Shown here piece by piece: positions 24,011 to 32,082 of a stretch of DNA of 64,000 bases. The notes under the pieces were generated by a model. That model made no database searches. It saw nothing but the letters and a program-made list of their open reading frames with translations, and was not told where the DNA came from. Where the stretch lies: assembly GCF_020071995.1 (NCBI RefSeq), contig NZ_JABWTK010000001.1:124001-188000 (forward strand). Reading direction: 5' to 3'. Both the position numbers and the translations under genes were made by a program. This stretch comes from Planococcus chinensis (GTDB taxonomy: Bacteria; Bacillota; Bacilli; Bacillales_A; Planococcaceae). Numbering within the stretch: the stretch's first letter is position 1; each line of letters begins with the position of its first letter.

Positions 24011-25669
24011 ATGAAGTACGATGCAATCGTAGTAGGGGCAGGGCTTGCAGGGTTAGTGGCAGCAACCGAAATCGCGGATAGCGGCAAAAAAGTGCTGCTG
24101 CTCGATCAGGAACCGGAAGCATCGCTCGGCGGGCAGGCGTGGTGGTCTTTTGGCGGCTTGTTTTTGGTCGATTCGCCGGAACAGCGGCGCCTTGGCATCA
24201 AGGATTCAAAAGAGCTGGCCTGGCAGGACTGGCTCGGTGCAGCCGGCTTTGATAGAGAAGAAGATGAAGATTTCTGGGGCAGGAAATGGGCCGAGGCCTA
24301 TGTTGATTTCGCCTCCGGCGAAAAGCGGGCATGGCTGGCCGAAATGGGCGTGAAATTTTTCCCGGTGGTCGGTTGGGCGGAACGCGGCGGCTATCTGGCA
24401 GAAGGGCACGGCAACTCGGTTCCCCGCTTTCATATTGTCTGGGGAACGGGTCCTGGAATCGTCGAGCCGTTTGAGCGGAAGCTGCGGGAGTACATAAAGG
24501 CAGGAATAGTTGAATACCGCCCGCGCCACCAAGTGGATGGGCTAGTGACTGCGGACTCTGCTGTAACGGGAGTGTTCGGTTCAGTGCTCGCTCCAAGCGA
24601 TGCGCAGCGCGGCGAAGCGAGCTCACGTGAGAAAATCGGAGAATTCTCCCATGAAGCGGCAGCGGTCGTTGTTACGAGCGGCGGCATTGGCGGCAACCAT
24701 GAGCTGATCCGGAAAAACTGGCCGGAAAGACTGGGAAAAGCGCCGCAGGAAATGCTGTCCGGGGTGCCGGCGCATGTCGACGGCCGGATGCTCGCCATCA
24801 CGGAAAACACCGGAGGGCGCATCGTTAACCGCGACCGTATGTGGCATTACACGGAAGGCATCAAAAACTGGAATCCGGTCTGGAGCAAACACGGCATCCG
24901 GATTTTGCCTGGTCCATCATCCATCTGGCTGGACGCGAAGGGTGACCGATTTCCGGCGCCGAATTTCCCGGGATTCGATACGCTCGGCACCTTGGAAGCG
25001 ATCCAGAAAACCGGCTACAGCTATTCGTGGTTCATTTTGACGCAAAAAATCATTGAGAAAGAATTTGCGTTGTCGGGTTCTGAGCAAAATCCGGACCTCA
25101 CCGGCAAAAGCATACGGCAGGTATTGGAGCGCATCCGTCCGGGTGCCACAGCGCCGGTGCAGGCATTTATGGACAAAGGCGAAGACTTTATCATTGCCGA
25201 TACATTAGAAGAACTGGTCGACGGGATGAACCGGCTGACCGGCGAAGCGCTGCTAGACACCGAACATATCCGGCGCCAGATTGCAGCACGCGACCTTCAG
25301 CTGACCAATAAATTCGGAAAAGACCTGCAGGTGACTGCGCTGCACGGTGCACGCAAATACATCGGCGATAAATTGATCCGGGTGGCGAAGCCGCATAAAA
25401 TTCTAGACCCTGCAAACGGTCCGTTGATTGCCGTGCGCTTGAACATTGTCAGCCGCAAGACACTCGGCGGTCTGCAGACGGATTTGTCAGCCCGCGTTTT
25501 GAATGATGCCGGACAGCCGATTCCCGGTCTATATGCGGCCGGGGAAGTAAGTGGATTTGGCGGCGGGGGCGTCCACGGCTACCGCTCGCTTGAAGGGACT
25601 TTTCTCGGCGGCTGCCTGTTTTCAGGGAGAGTAGCCGGAAGAGCAGTGGGCGGAAGGGGGATAGAGTAA
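24011..25669 (+). CDS. FAD-binding dehydrogenase (KsdD/fumarate reductase flavoprotein-like)
   Basis: The 552-residue protein has an N-terminal FAD motif GAGLAGLVAATEIADSGKKV at about 9-28, GGQAWWSFGGLF near 48, an acidic central domain, and the C-terminal GLYAAGEVSGFGGGGVHGYR near 510 that closes the FAD site. It belongs to the putative FAD-binding dehydrogenase group near 3-ketosteroid-1-dehydrogenases and succinate/fumarate flavoproteins. The substrate is unknown. ATG 24011 follows AAAGGGGG. The next gene, a small membrane protein, overlaps its stop codon by one base, which suggests a functional link, perhaps a membrane anchor. Confidence 0.85.
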   Translation: MKYDAIVVGAGLAGLVAATEIADSGKKVLLLDQEPEASLGGQAWWSFGGLFLVDSPEQRRLGIKDSKELAWQDWLGAAGFDREEDEDFWGRKWAEAYVDFASGEKRAWLAEMGVKFFPVVGWAERGGYLAEGHGNSVPRFHIVWGTGPGIVEPFERKLREYIKAGIVEYRPRHQVDGLVTADSAVTGVFGSVLAPSDAQRGEASSREKIGEFSHEAAAVVVTSGGIGGNHELIRKNWPERLGKAPQEMLSGVPAHVDGRMLAITENTGGRIVNRDRMWHYTEGIKNWNPVWSKHGIRILPGPSSIWLDAKGDRFPAPNFPGFDTLGTLEAIQKTGYSYSWFILTQKIIEKEFALSGSEQNPDLTGKSIRQVLERIRPGATAPVQAFMDKGEDFIIADTLEELVDGMNRLTGEALLDTEHIRRQIAARDLQLTNKFGKDLQVTALHGARKYIGDKLIRVAKPHKILDPANGPLIAVRLNIVSRKTLGGLQTDLSARVLNDAGQPIPGLYAAGEVSGFGGGGVHGYRSLEGTFLGGCLFSGRVAGRAVGGRGIE

Positions 25670-25989
25670 TGGCGAAACATATTAAAGGCCTGGTATGGCT
25701 TGTCTTATTATTGATGCTTGCCGGGTTGATATTGATTTTTACCAGTGTTCATTTCGGCATGGCACAGGGGAACAATTGGCTTTTGCGGAATATGGATATC
25801 GGGAGCGATCCTGAACTTTATTATTTGGTCGTCGAGACCTATACCGGCAGTTTTATGCTGATTGGCGGCATTTTGTTCGGGGCGGGTCTGCTGATTGGCA
25901 TTCTGACATTTTTTACATCCGTGTTATTCGATGAAGCAGAAGAAAGCAGCCGAACAGAGCTCCACTTAAAACAAAGCGAAGATGCTTGA
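25669..25989 (+). CDS. Small membrane protein of unknown function
   Basis: The 106-residue protein has two hydrophobic helices, at about 7-30 and 60-88, separated by an outside loop with Trp, Asp and Tyr residues, and an acidic C-terminal tail. I do not recognise a family. Its ATG overlaps the stop codon of the FAD dehydrogenase gene by one base, so it is translationally coupled and might anchor or serve that enzyme at the membrane, as membrane subunits do for other flavoprotein reductases. This link is inference from position only. Confidence 0.7.
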   Translation: MAKHIKGLVWLVLLLMLAGLILIFTSVHFGMAQGNNWLLRNMDIGSDPELYYLVVETYTGSFMLIGGILFGAGLLIGILTFFTSVLFDEAEESSRTELHLKQSEDA

Positions 25990-26416
25990 TCAAGGAAAGG
26001 AAGAGCCCGTCTTGGAACTGAAAAAATCGATCACCATCCGCCCTTACGAAGAACGCGACTTCCCGGCAATCCATGAACTGAATAAAGCAGAAGGGTGGAG
26101 CAACCTGGCAGAAAAGCGCGAGGACACGAAACAAGCCTGGCGCCATTCCAACGCCGCTTTTATAGCAGAAATGGAAGGGCAAGTGGTGGGCTGCCTGCGC
26201 GGCCTTACGGATGGACATATCACATTTTATATTGCGGAGCTGCTGGTTCATCCAGACTGGAGAGGGCAGAAACTGGGCACTTACTTGTTAAACTTTATCC
26301 ATTCGCTTTATCCGAAGACCCGCTTTGAGCTCTTGGCGAGCCAGACCTCCCGGACATTTTATGAATCTCTCGGCTACCGGGCTTTTTGTGGGTTCCGAAA
26401 AACCATAGACGAATAG
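25982..26416 (+). CDS. GNAT N-acetyltransferase
   Basis: The protein of up to 144 residues has a GNAT fold: TIRPYEERDFPAIHELN at the start, IAELLVHPDWRGQKLGTYLL as the acetyl-CoA motif and FYESLGYRAFCGFRKT at the end. The substrate is unknown. ATG 25982 overlaps the previous gene by 8 bases; TTG 26012 has a better ribosome site (AAGGAAAGGAAG, 8 bases upstream) and gives a start right before the domain, so it may be the true start. It belongs to the FAD dehydrogenase operon by position. Confidence 0.82.
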   Translation: MLDQGKEEPVLELKKSITIRPYEERDFPAIHELNKAEGWSNLAEKREDTKQAWRHSNAAFIAEMEGQVVGCLRGLTDGHITFYIAELLVHPDWRGQKLGTYLLNFIHSLYPKTRFELLASQTSRTFYESLGYRAFCGFRKTIDE

Positions 26417-26576
26417 CAGCGGGTTAGTAAATCTGTAGGCGAATTTATGTCTGTAAAGCGTTTATAGGCGAAGAAAAAGAGGAACTTAAAAGAACATCAG
26501 CGTTATTTCAAAGCCGCCTGTCCTTATGAAGAAAACAAAATGAGGGGTTGAAAGATCCGTAAAAAGAGGGATAGCG

Positions 26577-27491
26577 ATGAGTCATCTAAGACTATATATC
26601 ATCCTTGTCGGCGTCATGTTTGTATGGGGCATTAATCTTCCTGCAGTCAAATATTTAACAGCTCAAATGGAACCGGTGACCATGACGTCTTTCCGTATTT
26701 TTCTTGCGGCTGTTACGGTTTTCACCGTGCTGTTTTTTACAGGGCTTGTCCGAAAACTGACAAGAAAGGAATGGCGCTACGTCATAGCGGGGTCTGCGCT
26801 GAACGTAGTGATCCATCATTATTTTATATCCGTCGGCCTGTCGCTGACATCCGGAACCAATGCAGGATTGATCATCGGCACGGGTCCGATTATGACAGCT
26901 GTCTTTGGTTTATTTCTTCTGCGCTCAAAACCGTCTAGGCTGCAATGGCTTGGATTTATCTTAGGTTTGGTCGGGGTGACGGCGACGGTGCTCGCGGGAA
27001 ATGGCGAAACAAGCAGGATTTCGGTTGGAGATGCATACATATTCCTGGCGATACTCGGCCAGGTGTTAAGCTACATGGTGATAAGCAAAGCATCAAAGAC
27101 ACTCGATCCGCGCCTGCTGACTGCGTATATGTTTCTCTTGGGTTCAGCAGGATTATTTCTGATCAGCCTATTCCGGGAACCGGGGGAATGGCGCATGTTT
27201 GCAGAAATGGATGGCCTGTTCTGGCTGCTGGTCGTCGCTTCCGGAGTTCTTGGCACAGCAATAGGCCATATGCTGTACAACTACTCAGTGGGGCAGATAG
27301 GACCGACAAAAACAGCAATTTTCATCAATTTGAATACTTTATTCGCACTCCTGGGATCCGCTTATTTCCTCGGGGAAGTTTTAACCGAGGCGCATTTTCT
27401 CGGATTTATACTGATCGCCTTTGGAGTGCTGTTCGGCTCCGGTGCTGCAGAGGAACTGTGGCGGATGCGCATCCAATCAGCAAAACGATAA
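26577..27491 (+). CDS. EamA/DMT-family transporter
   Basis: The 304-residue protein has ten membrane helices arranged as two EamA repeats: ITLVGVMFVWGINLPAVKYL-like start (FVWGINLPAVKYL) and a second repeat beginning near DAYIFLAILGQVLSYMVISK. These carriers usually export amino acids, metabolites or drugs. A GAGGGAT site precedes ATG 26577. It stands alone, and the long repeat-rich gap follows it. Confidence 0.9.
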   Translation: MSHLRLYIILVGVMFVWGINLPAVKYLTAQMEPVTMTSFRIFLAAVTVFTVLFFTGLVRKLTRKEWRYVIAGSALNVVIHHYFISVGLSLTSGTNAGLIIGTGPIMTAVFGLFLLRSKPSRLQWLGFILGLVGVTATVLAGNGETSRISVGDAYIFLAILGQVLSYMVISKASKTLDPRLLTAYMFLLGSAGLFLISLFREPGEWRMFAEMDGLFWLLVVASGVLGTAIGHMLYNYSVGQIGPTKTAIFINLNTLFALLGSAYFLGEVLTEAHFLGFILIAFGVLFGSGAAEELWRMRIQSAKR

Positions 27492-27530
27492 AGGAGTTGT
27501 CGAGAAACATTCCACTTTATAATCCATTTC

Positions 27531-27814
27531 GCTCCAAATGGACGCTTTCCGCGGGTCCGGCTTCAGCCGCTTCCTTCGCGCTGCTCCCGCAGGAGTCGCC
27601 ACTTTCCGCTTCATTCGGATCACTCCTTTAATAAAGAATTGTTTTTATCAGAAAGAATCGATGAGTATACATGCTTTTTATTCGCAGTTCACTGTCGATA
27701 TGGAGCAAACCAGCGGAGACGCCTGCGGGAAAGCGAGACAGCCGAGACCCCGCAAGACGCGCAGCGGCTGAGGAGGCTTGGCGAATCGCCCGCGGCAAGC
27801 GCAGCTGGTTTGCG
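27531..27814. repeat. Inverted pair of GC-rich intergenic repeats
   Basis: The left arm (27531-27612) reads CTTTCCGCGGG...CAGCCGC...CTCCCGCAGGAGTC, and the right arm (27700-27814) is a longer relative in opposite orientation (CAGCGGAGACGCCTGCGGG...GCAGCGGCTGAGGAGG...CGCCCGCGG). The two arms match imperfectly as inverted repeats around an AT-rich centre of about 90 bases. The composition differs from the surrounding DNA. It resembles GC-rich repeats I recall from intergenic regions of many Bacillales; short open frames across it show no protein character. Confidence 0.65.
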
Positions 27815-27866
27815 GAATATCGGAGATATTCTAAGAGAGATCTTTTCTATATCTTTCTCAACAAGC

Positions 27867-27905
27867 AAAGGAGTTGTCCCAAAAGTAATTTGGGACAACT
27901 CCTTT
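27867..27905. terminator. Hairpin with terminator form
   Basis: AAAGGAGTTGTCCCAAA pairs perfectly with TTTGGGACAACTCCTTT around a five-base loop. There is no T run beyond the stem itself, so it may end transcripts weakly or be part of the repeat cluster. The same AAAGGAGTTGTC string also occurs at about 27491. Confidence 0.55.
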
Positions 27906-27909
27906 GCGA

Positions 27910-27967
27910 CGAAGCTAGCGCAGCGATGCAACGCTCTTTCATGTTTCGAAGCTAGCGCAGCGATGCA
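27910..27967. repeat. Direct repeat CGAAGCTAGCGCAGCGATGCA
   Basis: A 21-base sequence starting CGAAGCTAGCGCAGC occurs at 27910-27930 and again at 27947-27967, with 16 bases between. It lies between two perfect hairpins. No gene is seen here. Confidence 0.8.
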
Positions 27968-28013
27968 GAAACAGAAACAGAACAATAGTATTCCACAAAG
28001 CTTTGTGAGAAGC

Positions 28014-28068
28014 AAGGGACTGTCCCATAAGTCGACTAATAGACTTATGGGACAGTCCCTTTTTTCAG
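28014..28068 (+). terminator. Terminator-like hairpin, GGGACTGTCCCATAAGTC
   Basis: A perfect 20-base-pair stem (AAGGGACTGTCCCATAAGTC with its complement, short loop) is followed by TTTTTT on the plus strand. The convergent ydbT gene ends 2 bases beyond it. Its GGGAC/GTCCC core resembles the hairpin at 27867, suggesting related elements. Confidence 0.75.
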
Positions 28069-28069
28069 G

Positions 28070-29542
28070 TTATTTCACGAAAAGCGTACGATCTTTAAAC
28101 CAGTGATAAAACTGTGCACCTGTTTCACGTGGAACGTCTTTCAGTTCAGAGACGAGAAGCGGCTTGCTGCGGTTATGGAAATGAAGGCTTGAAACGCCGA
28201 ACTTCCGTTGCAGCCAACTATGCGTGACTTGGATTTCCTGTATTTTCACACGCTTTGTCAATAAAGTATTGGTTGAAAATGCACCTGTCCGAATCTGGAT
28301 AAACCGTTCCGTTATATTGTAGCGCGTGCAGCGGTACTCCAGAATTCGGGCAATGATGAAAATCGCGAAAAGCGGAGCCGACAGCCAGAGCCATTCCATT
28401 TTAAAAACGGCAAGGGCTATTGTTGCTGCAATCCAGAAATAGTACGGGCGCAGCAGCCGAAGCCATAGAGCGTTTTTTGGCAAGGCTTGTGCCGAACGGG
28501 AAATCTGATGCTGCGGCAAAAGCTCCTCTACAAGGCGGTATGCTTCTTTCACAGGCAAAAATGGGAAAAGGGAATTGATTTCATTGTCCTCATCTCCGAT
28601 ACTTCCGGCACTCAGCAACTTCACTTCTGCCATCCCGAGAAAGCGTTTCAGAACAGGCTGTTCAATTTTGATTGCCTGAACTTTGTCTTTTCGGATCGAG
28701 AATTGGGTTTCCGTAAAAACACCTTTGCGGATGTAAATCCGTTGATGGTCAGCGGAAATGACGAATTTTCCGTATTTCGAATACGTAGTGATAAACCCGA
28801 TAATGGCTGAAAGCAGGATAGCTATTGCGATAACAGGGATAAGCAGCCAAAGCCGGGATGCAAAAAAGGCGAAAACAGACTGGGATGTTTCATCCAGGTT
28901 GAAAAAGTCATCAAACTGAAAATACAACGAAAAGAGAATGGGAAAAATGGCGAACATGCTTAGCGATGTAAAGGCAGCCTTCACCAGATCTTTAGTGCCT
29001 GCTGTGAAATGAACCTTGCGTTCAGGAAGCGGTGGCGGGGCAGCCGGCACTTCTTCTTCAATTTCCGGATTATGCGGTTTGGCATGCACCCGTTTTGCTT
29101 CTTCGACAAGCCCTTTGATCCGGTCGGCTTCGGCATGGGACAATACCGGGAATTTGATAGCGGCATTTTCTCCGGCCGTACCGGTTTCAAGCGTCAACGA
29201 CGTCAGTTTTAACAGACGATGCAGAAAATTAGTGGTCTGCTGGATGTTCTGAATCCGCTTCAGCTCCACATTGCGCTGCTTTTTGACGAAAATTCCAAGG
29301 TATAACATAACGGTGGTTTCGGAAATTTCATACCGGGTGTATACCCAATTCAAAAAAATCTTGATGACGGAAAAAACCATGGATGCAATAAACAGGCCTT
29401 TCAGCGTCAGGATAAAAGCCGAGTCGCTGCCGGCTTTCAAGATAAACAGATAAAAAATGAAGAAGACACTGCCTTTCACCAACGACACCAATTGAAACAA
29501 CGGCCAGCTAAAATGGAATTGCTGTCTTTCGGCTTCCATCAT
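28070..29542 (-). CDS. ydbT: PH-domain membrane protein YdbT
   Basis: The 490-residue protein has several membrane helices and three DUF304/bacterial PH (bPH2) modules, one after each helix pair: around 60-140 (YTRYEISETTVMLYLGIFVKK), 250-340 (GKFVISADHQRIYIRKGVF) and 400-475 (RCTRYNITERFIQIRTGAF). It matches B. subtilis YdbT in size and layout. YdbS and YdbT act together at the membrane and give resistance to certain antimicrobial peptides in Bacillus, as I recall. It starts 4 bases inside the ydbS gene. A sigma-W-type promoter heads the pair. Confidence 0.85.
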   Translation of the reverse strand: MMEAERQQFHFSWPLFQLVSLVKGSVFFIFYLFILKAGSDSAFILTLKGLFIASMVFSVIKIFLNWVYTRYEISETTVMLYLGIFVKKQRNVELKRIQNIQQTTNFLHRLLKLTSLTLETGTAGENAAIKFPVLSHAEADRIKGLVEEAKRVHAKPHNPEIEEEVPAAPPPLPERKVHFTAGTKDLVKAAFTSLSMFAIFPILFSLYFQFDDFFNLDETSQSVFAFFASRLWLLIPVIAIAILLSAIIGFITTYSKYGKFVISADHQRIYIRKGVFTETQFSIRKDKVQAIKIEQPVLKRFLGMAEVKLLSAGSIGDEDNEINSLFPFLPVKEAYRLVEELLPQHQISRSAQALPKNALWLRLLRPYYFWIAATIALAVFKMEWLWLSAPLFAIFIIARILEYRCTRYNITERFIQIRTGAFSTNTLLTKRVKIQEIQVTHSWLQRKFGVSSLHFHNRSKPLLVSELKDVPRETGAQFYHWFKDRTLFVK

Positions 29543-30054
29543 GGGGCCACATCCATTTCTTCGTCGCTATCTTTGATTTTTGCCAGAACTCCAATTTGCG
29601 CGCGAAGGGCAAGCGCCTGTTCTTTCGGGATGGCCGGAATTTTATGGGAAGAAGTGACGGTTCCGATTGTCAGGTCATACAAATCGTATTTTCTCAGGAA
29701 CGGCCCTTGGTTGGTCGTCACGTATTCCACTTTGGCCATGGGGATTAAGGTATGGTGCGTGTTGAACCGTCCATGCTGCAATTGAATATACTCTTCATCA
29801 ATTTCGTAGCGCCAGGTTTTTTGCAGCCATGCGGGTTCGAACCAAACCGAGTAGAAGGAAGAAAGCAAAGAAATTCCGATTGCTGCCCATAAAATCCAGG
29901 TGACCCATTGCCACCAGCCGAAATGATTGCTGGCAAAAAGAAGTGCGCAAATCACGATAAACATGGCGGCTTCCATTGTGAAATTCGACAAGCGCCAGAC
30001 ACGGACCGCATCAGGAGAAATCATTCGGGTCGGTTCTTCTATATTTATATACAT
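29539..30054 (-). CDS. ydbS: PH-domain membrane protein YdbS
   Basis: The 171-residue protein has two membrane helices at about 28-70 and one bPH2 domain after them (TWRYEIDEEYIQLQHGRFNTHHTLIPMAKVEYV). This is the YdbS layout. ATG 30054 follows GGGGAGGTG; the frame continues upstream to 30102 without a better site. It overlaps ydbT by 4 bases. The sigma-W-type promoter at 30075-30101 lies immediately before it, as in B. subtilis, where ydbST is a sigma-W operon. Confidence 0.85.
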   Translation of the reverse strand: MYINIEEPTRMISPDAVRVWRLSNFTMEAAMFIVICALLFASNHFGWWQWVTWILWAAIGISLLSSFYSVWFEPAWLQKTWRYEIDEEYIQLQHGRFNTHHTLIPMAKVEYVTTNQGPFLRKYDLYDLTIGTVTSSHKIPAIPKEQALALRAQIGVLAKIKDSDEEMDVAP

Positions 30055-30074
30055 ATCTTTCACCTCCCCTTTTA

Positions 30075-30101
30075 TACGGCAAAGAGCAGGAAAATGTTTC
30101 A
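30075..30101 (-). promoter_or_regulatory. Sigma-W (ECF) type promoter of ydbST
   Basis: On the minus strand TGAAAC (30101-30096) and CGTA (30078-30075, continuing CGTATAA) are 17 bases apart, matching the B. subtilis sigma-W consensus. The predicted start leaves a very short leader that contains little more than the ribosome site. Confidence 0.78.
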
Positions 30102-30138
30102 TTTATCTGGAAATAAGTAAGAGAAAGGGAAGTGAAAA

Positions 30139-30678
30139 ATGATGAAGGGTGAAAAAATTTACCTGCGAAAGCTGACAGTAAATGATTTAGAGGATTTAGT
30201 GGATATGGAAATACGGAACAAAGAACTGTTTGAACAGTTTTCCGTCACTCGCCGTCCGGATTTCTATTCAATTGAAGGGCAGGCGCTTCGGCTGCAAATG
30301 CAGGAAGCAAGCTGGCAGAACGATGACCAGTACAATTTCGGTGTTTTTCTAAATGACGGGGATGTGCTGGTCGGTTCAATTAATCTGGTTCAGGTGGTTC
30401 GGGGGCCAGTACAAAGCGCCATTATGGGCTATACCATCGACCAGAACCACAATGGCAGGGGGTATGCGACAGAGGCGGTCCGGCTGCTGGCCGAGTACGG
30501 ATTCCGCGAACTGGGGCTGCACCGCATCGAAGCGGGAGTCATGCCGCATCACGAGGCATCGATTCGCGTCCTGGAAAAAGCCGGATTCCATAAAGAAGGC
30601 ATCGCTATTAAAAATGTCCAGATTAATGGCGCCTGGCAGGACCATCAAATTCTGGCGATCATCAATCCCGAAGATTAA
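30139..30678 (+). CDS. GNAT N-acetyltransferase (RimJ/RimL-like)
   Basis: The 179-residue protein begins with KIYLRKLTVNDLEDLVDME and has the acetyl-CoA site IDQNHNGRGYATEAVRLLAEY near 100-120 and the typical C-terminal SIRVLEKAGFHKEG. It belongs to the same GNAT group as several other genes here. It is divergent from ydbS. Two ATG codons in tandem (30139 and 30142) follow AAAGGGAAG. Substrate unknown; protein N-terminal or small-amine acetylation is likely from the family. Confidence 0.88.
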   Translation: MMKGEKIYLRKLTVNDLEDLVDMEIRNKELFEQFSVTRRPDFYSIEGQALRLQMQEASWQNDDQYNFGVFLNDGDVLVGSINLVQVVRGPVQSAIMGYTIDQNHNGRGYATEAVRLLAEYGFRELGLHRIEAGVMPHHEASIRVLEKAGFHKEGIAIKNVQINGAWQDHQILAIINPED

Positions 30679-30787
30679 GGGCAGGGACTATGCGGAGCTG
30701 AGCAACTCTTTTGACTCTTTATTTCAGCAGTGGTAAGTTATGCTCAGTGACTTACTAAAAGTAAGCTGAATTTAAGGAGGCAACACC

Positions 30788-31417
30788 ATGACAGTCAATG
30801 TAGAATCCCCAGTAGTGAAAGTAATGCAAGAAAGAAAATCAGTGCGGGCATACGATCCGGACTTTAAAATTTCAAAAGATGAATTGGAAGAAATGCTGAC
30901 GCTTGCGTCTACCGCTCCTTCTTCAAGCAACTTGCAGTCTTGGAATTTCATCGTCATCCAGGACCAGGAAGTGAAAAAAGAATTGCGTGCGATTGCCAAT
31001 AACCAGGCGCAGGTTGAAACGTCTTCAGCCATCATCGCCGTTCTTGGCAACATCGATGCGTATAAGAACGTAGAAAAGATCTATACACAAAATGTAGAAG
31101 AAGGCCACATGGATGAGTCCATCAAAGAGCGGACCATTGAAAACACGTACAAAGTGTACCCGAATGCTCCAGTAGAAGCACGAATGAACATCGCCGCATA
31201 CGACGCCGGTTTGATTTCGATGCAGTTGATGCTGATTGCCAAAGACCGCGGCTACGATACCATTCCGATGGGCGGTTTTGACAAAGCGAAATTTGCGGAG
31301 CGCTTTGAGTTGCCGGACCACCTTTTCCCGATCGTATTGATCGCAGTCGGAAAAGCAGCAGCGCCAGCTTTTGGCACTTCCCGTCTGCCGCTTGAAGACA
31401 TCGCCCGCTTTATCTAA
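30788..31417 (+). CDS. Nitroreductase-family protein
   Basis: The 209-residue flavoprotein has the nitroreductase fold: RKSVRAYDPDFKIS at 16-29 (FMN phosphate contact), APSSSNLQSWNFIVI near 44-58, and PMGGFDKAKFAERFELP at 160-176. It probably uses FMN and NAD(P)H to reduce quinones or nitro compounds and resembles B. subtilis YdgI/YodC-type enzymes. A full AAGGAGG lies before ATG 30788. It is transcribed alone with its own terminator. Confidence 0.9.
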   Translation: MTVNVESPVVKVMQERKSVRAYDPDFKISKDELEEMLTLASTAPSSSNLQSWNFIVIQDQEVKKELRAIANNQAQVETSSAIIAVLGNIDAYKNVEKIYTQNVEEGHMDESIKERTIENTYKVYPNAPVEARMNIAAYDAGLISMQLMLIAKDRGYDTIPMGGFDKAKFAERFELPDHLFPIVLIAVGKAAAPAFGTSRLPLEDIARFI

Positions 31418-31424
31418 AGAAATG

Positions 31425-31463
31425 CAAGGCCTGTTGCGCTGATTATGCGCAGCGGGCCTTTTT
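31425..31463 (+). terminator. Terminator after the nitroreductase gene
   Basis: Stem AAGGCC...GCGC with near-complement GCGC...GGGCCTT, followed by six T. Confidence 0.8.
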
Positions 31464-31538
31464 TATTAGGCAAAAAAACAGGATAGTAGGGAAGAGACGG
31501 CGAAAAAGGGATATATGGAATTTAAAGGGGGAGTTGCC

Positions 31539-32081
31539 ATGGAATTTCCGGTGCTTGAAACCGAGAGGATGAGTCTGGTGCACATCGGCCAGCAATATGC
31601 CGAACCTTTTTATCGCATCATGTCCCGGGAAGACGTGACCCGCTACTACGGCATGAATCCGTTGCTCAATTTGCAGGAAGCAGGCGCTGTCATTGATTCG
31701 TTTCAGCTGCTTTTTGAAAGCAAACGGGGAATCCGCTGGGGAATCGTATGGAAGGAAAGTGAAGAATTTATCGGCACCATCGGCCTGAACAATTTGAATG
31801 TGCGGGCCAAAAAATCCGAAATCGGTTATGAACTGCACCCCGATTATTGGCGGAAGGGCCTGATGCAAGAAGCAGTCCAAGCGGTGCTTCTTTATGCATT
31901 TGAACACCTGGATTTGGTGCGGATGGGGGCAGTGACGTTTCCGGACAACGAGGCATCGAGCCATCTTTTAAAAAAAATTGGCTTTATAGAAGAAGGAAAG
32001 CTGCGGAGTTATCTGTACCAAGCCGGAAAATCGCACGACGCCTTGCTGTTTTCCTTATTAAAATCAGATTGGACGAAGTAG
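31539..32081 (+). CDS. GNAT N-acetyltransferase (RimJ/RimL-like)
   Basis: The 180-residue protein starts MEFPVLETERMSLVHI and has EIGYELHPDYWRKGLMQEAVQA as acetyl-CoA site and SSHLLKKIGFIEEGKLR at the end. ATG 31539 is preferred over the in-frame 31515 because AAAGGGGGAG lies just before it. The peptidase E gene starts one base after its stop, so both are on one transcript. Substrate unknown. Confidence 0.88.
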   Translation: MEFPVLETERMSLVHIGQQYAEPFYRIMSREDVTRYYGMNPLLNLQEAGAVIDSFQLLFESKRGIRWGIVWKESEEFIGTIGLNNLNVRAKKSEIGYELHPDYWRKGLMQEAVQAVLLYAFEHLDLVRMGAVTFPDNEASSHLLKKIGFIEEGKLRSYLYQAGKSHDALLFSLLKSDWTK

Positions 32082-32082
32082 G

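Noticed and set aside
27639-28106. Open frames of up to 155 codons across the repeat-rich gap
   Set aside because: They run through inverted repeats and hairpins, have no ribosome site and show no protein-like composition.
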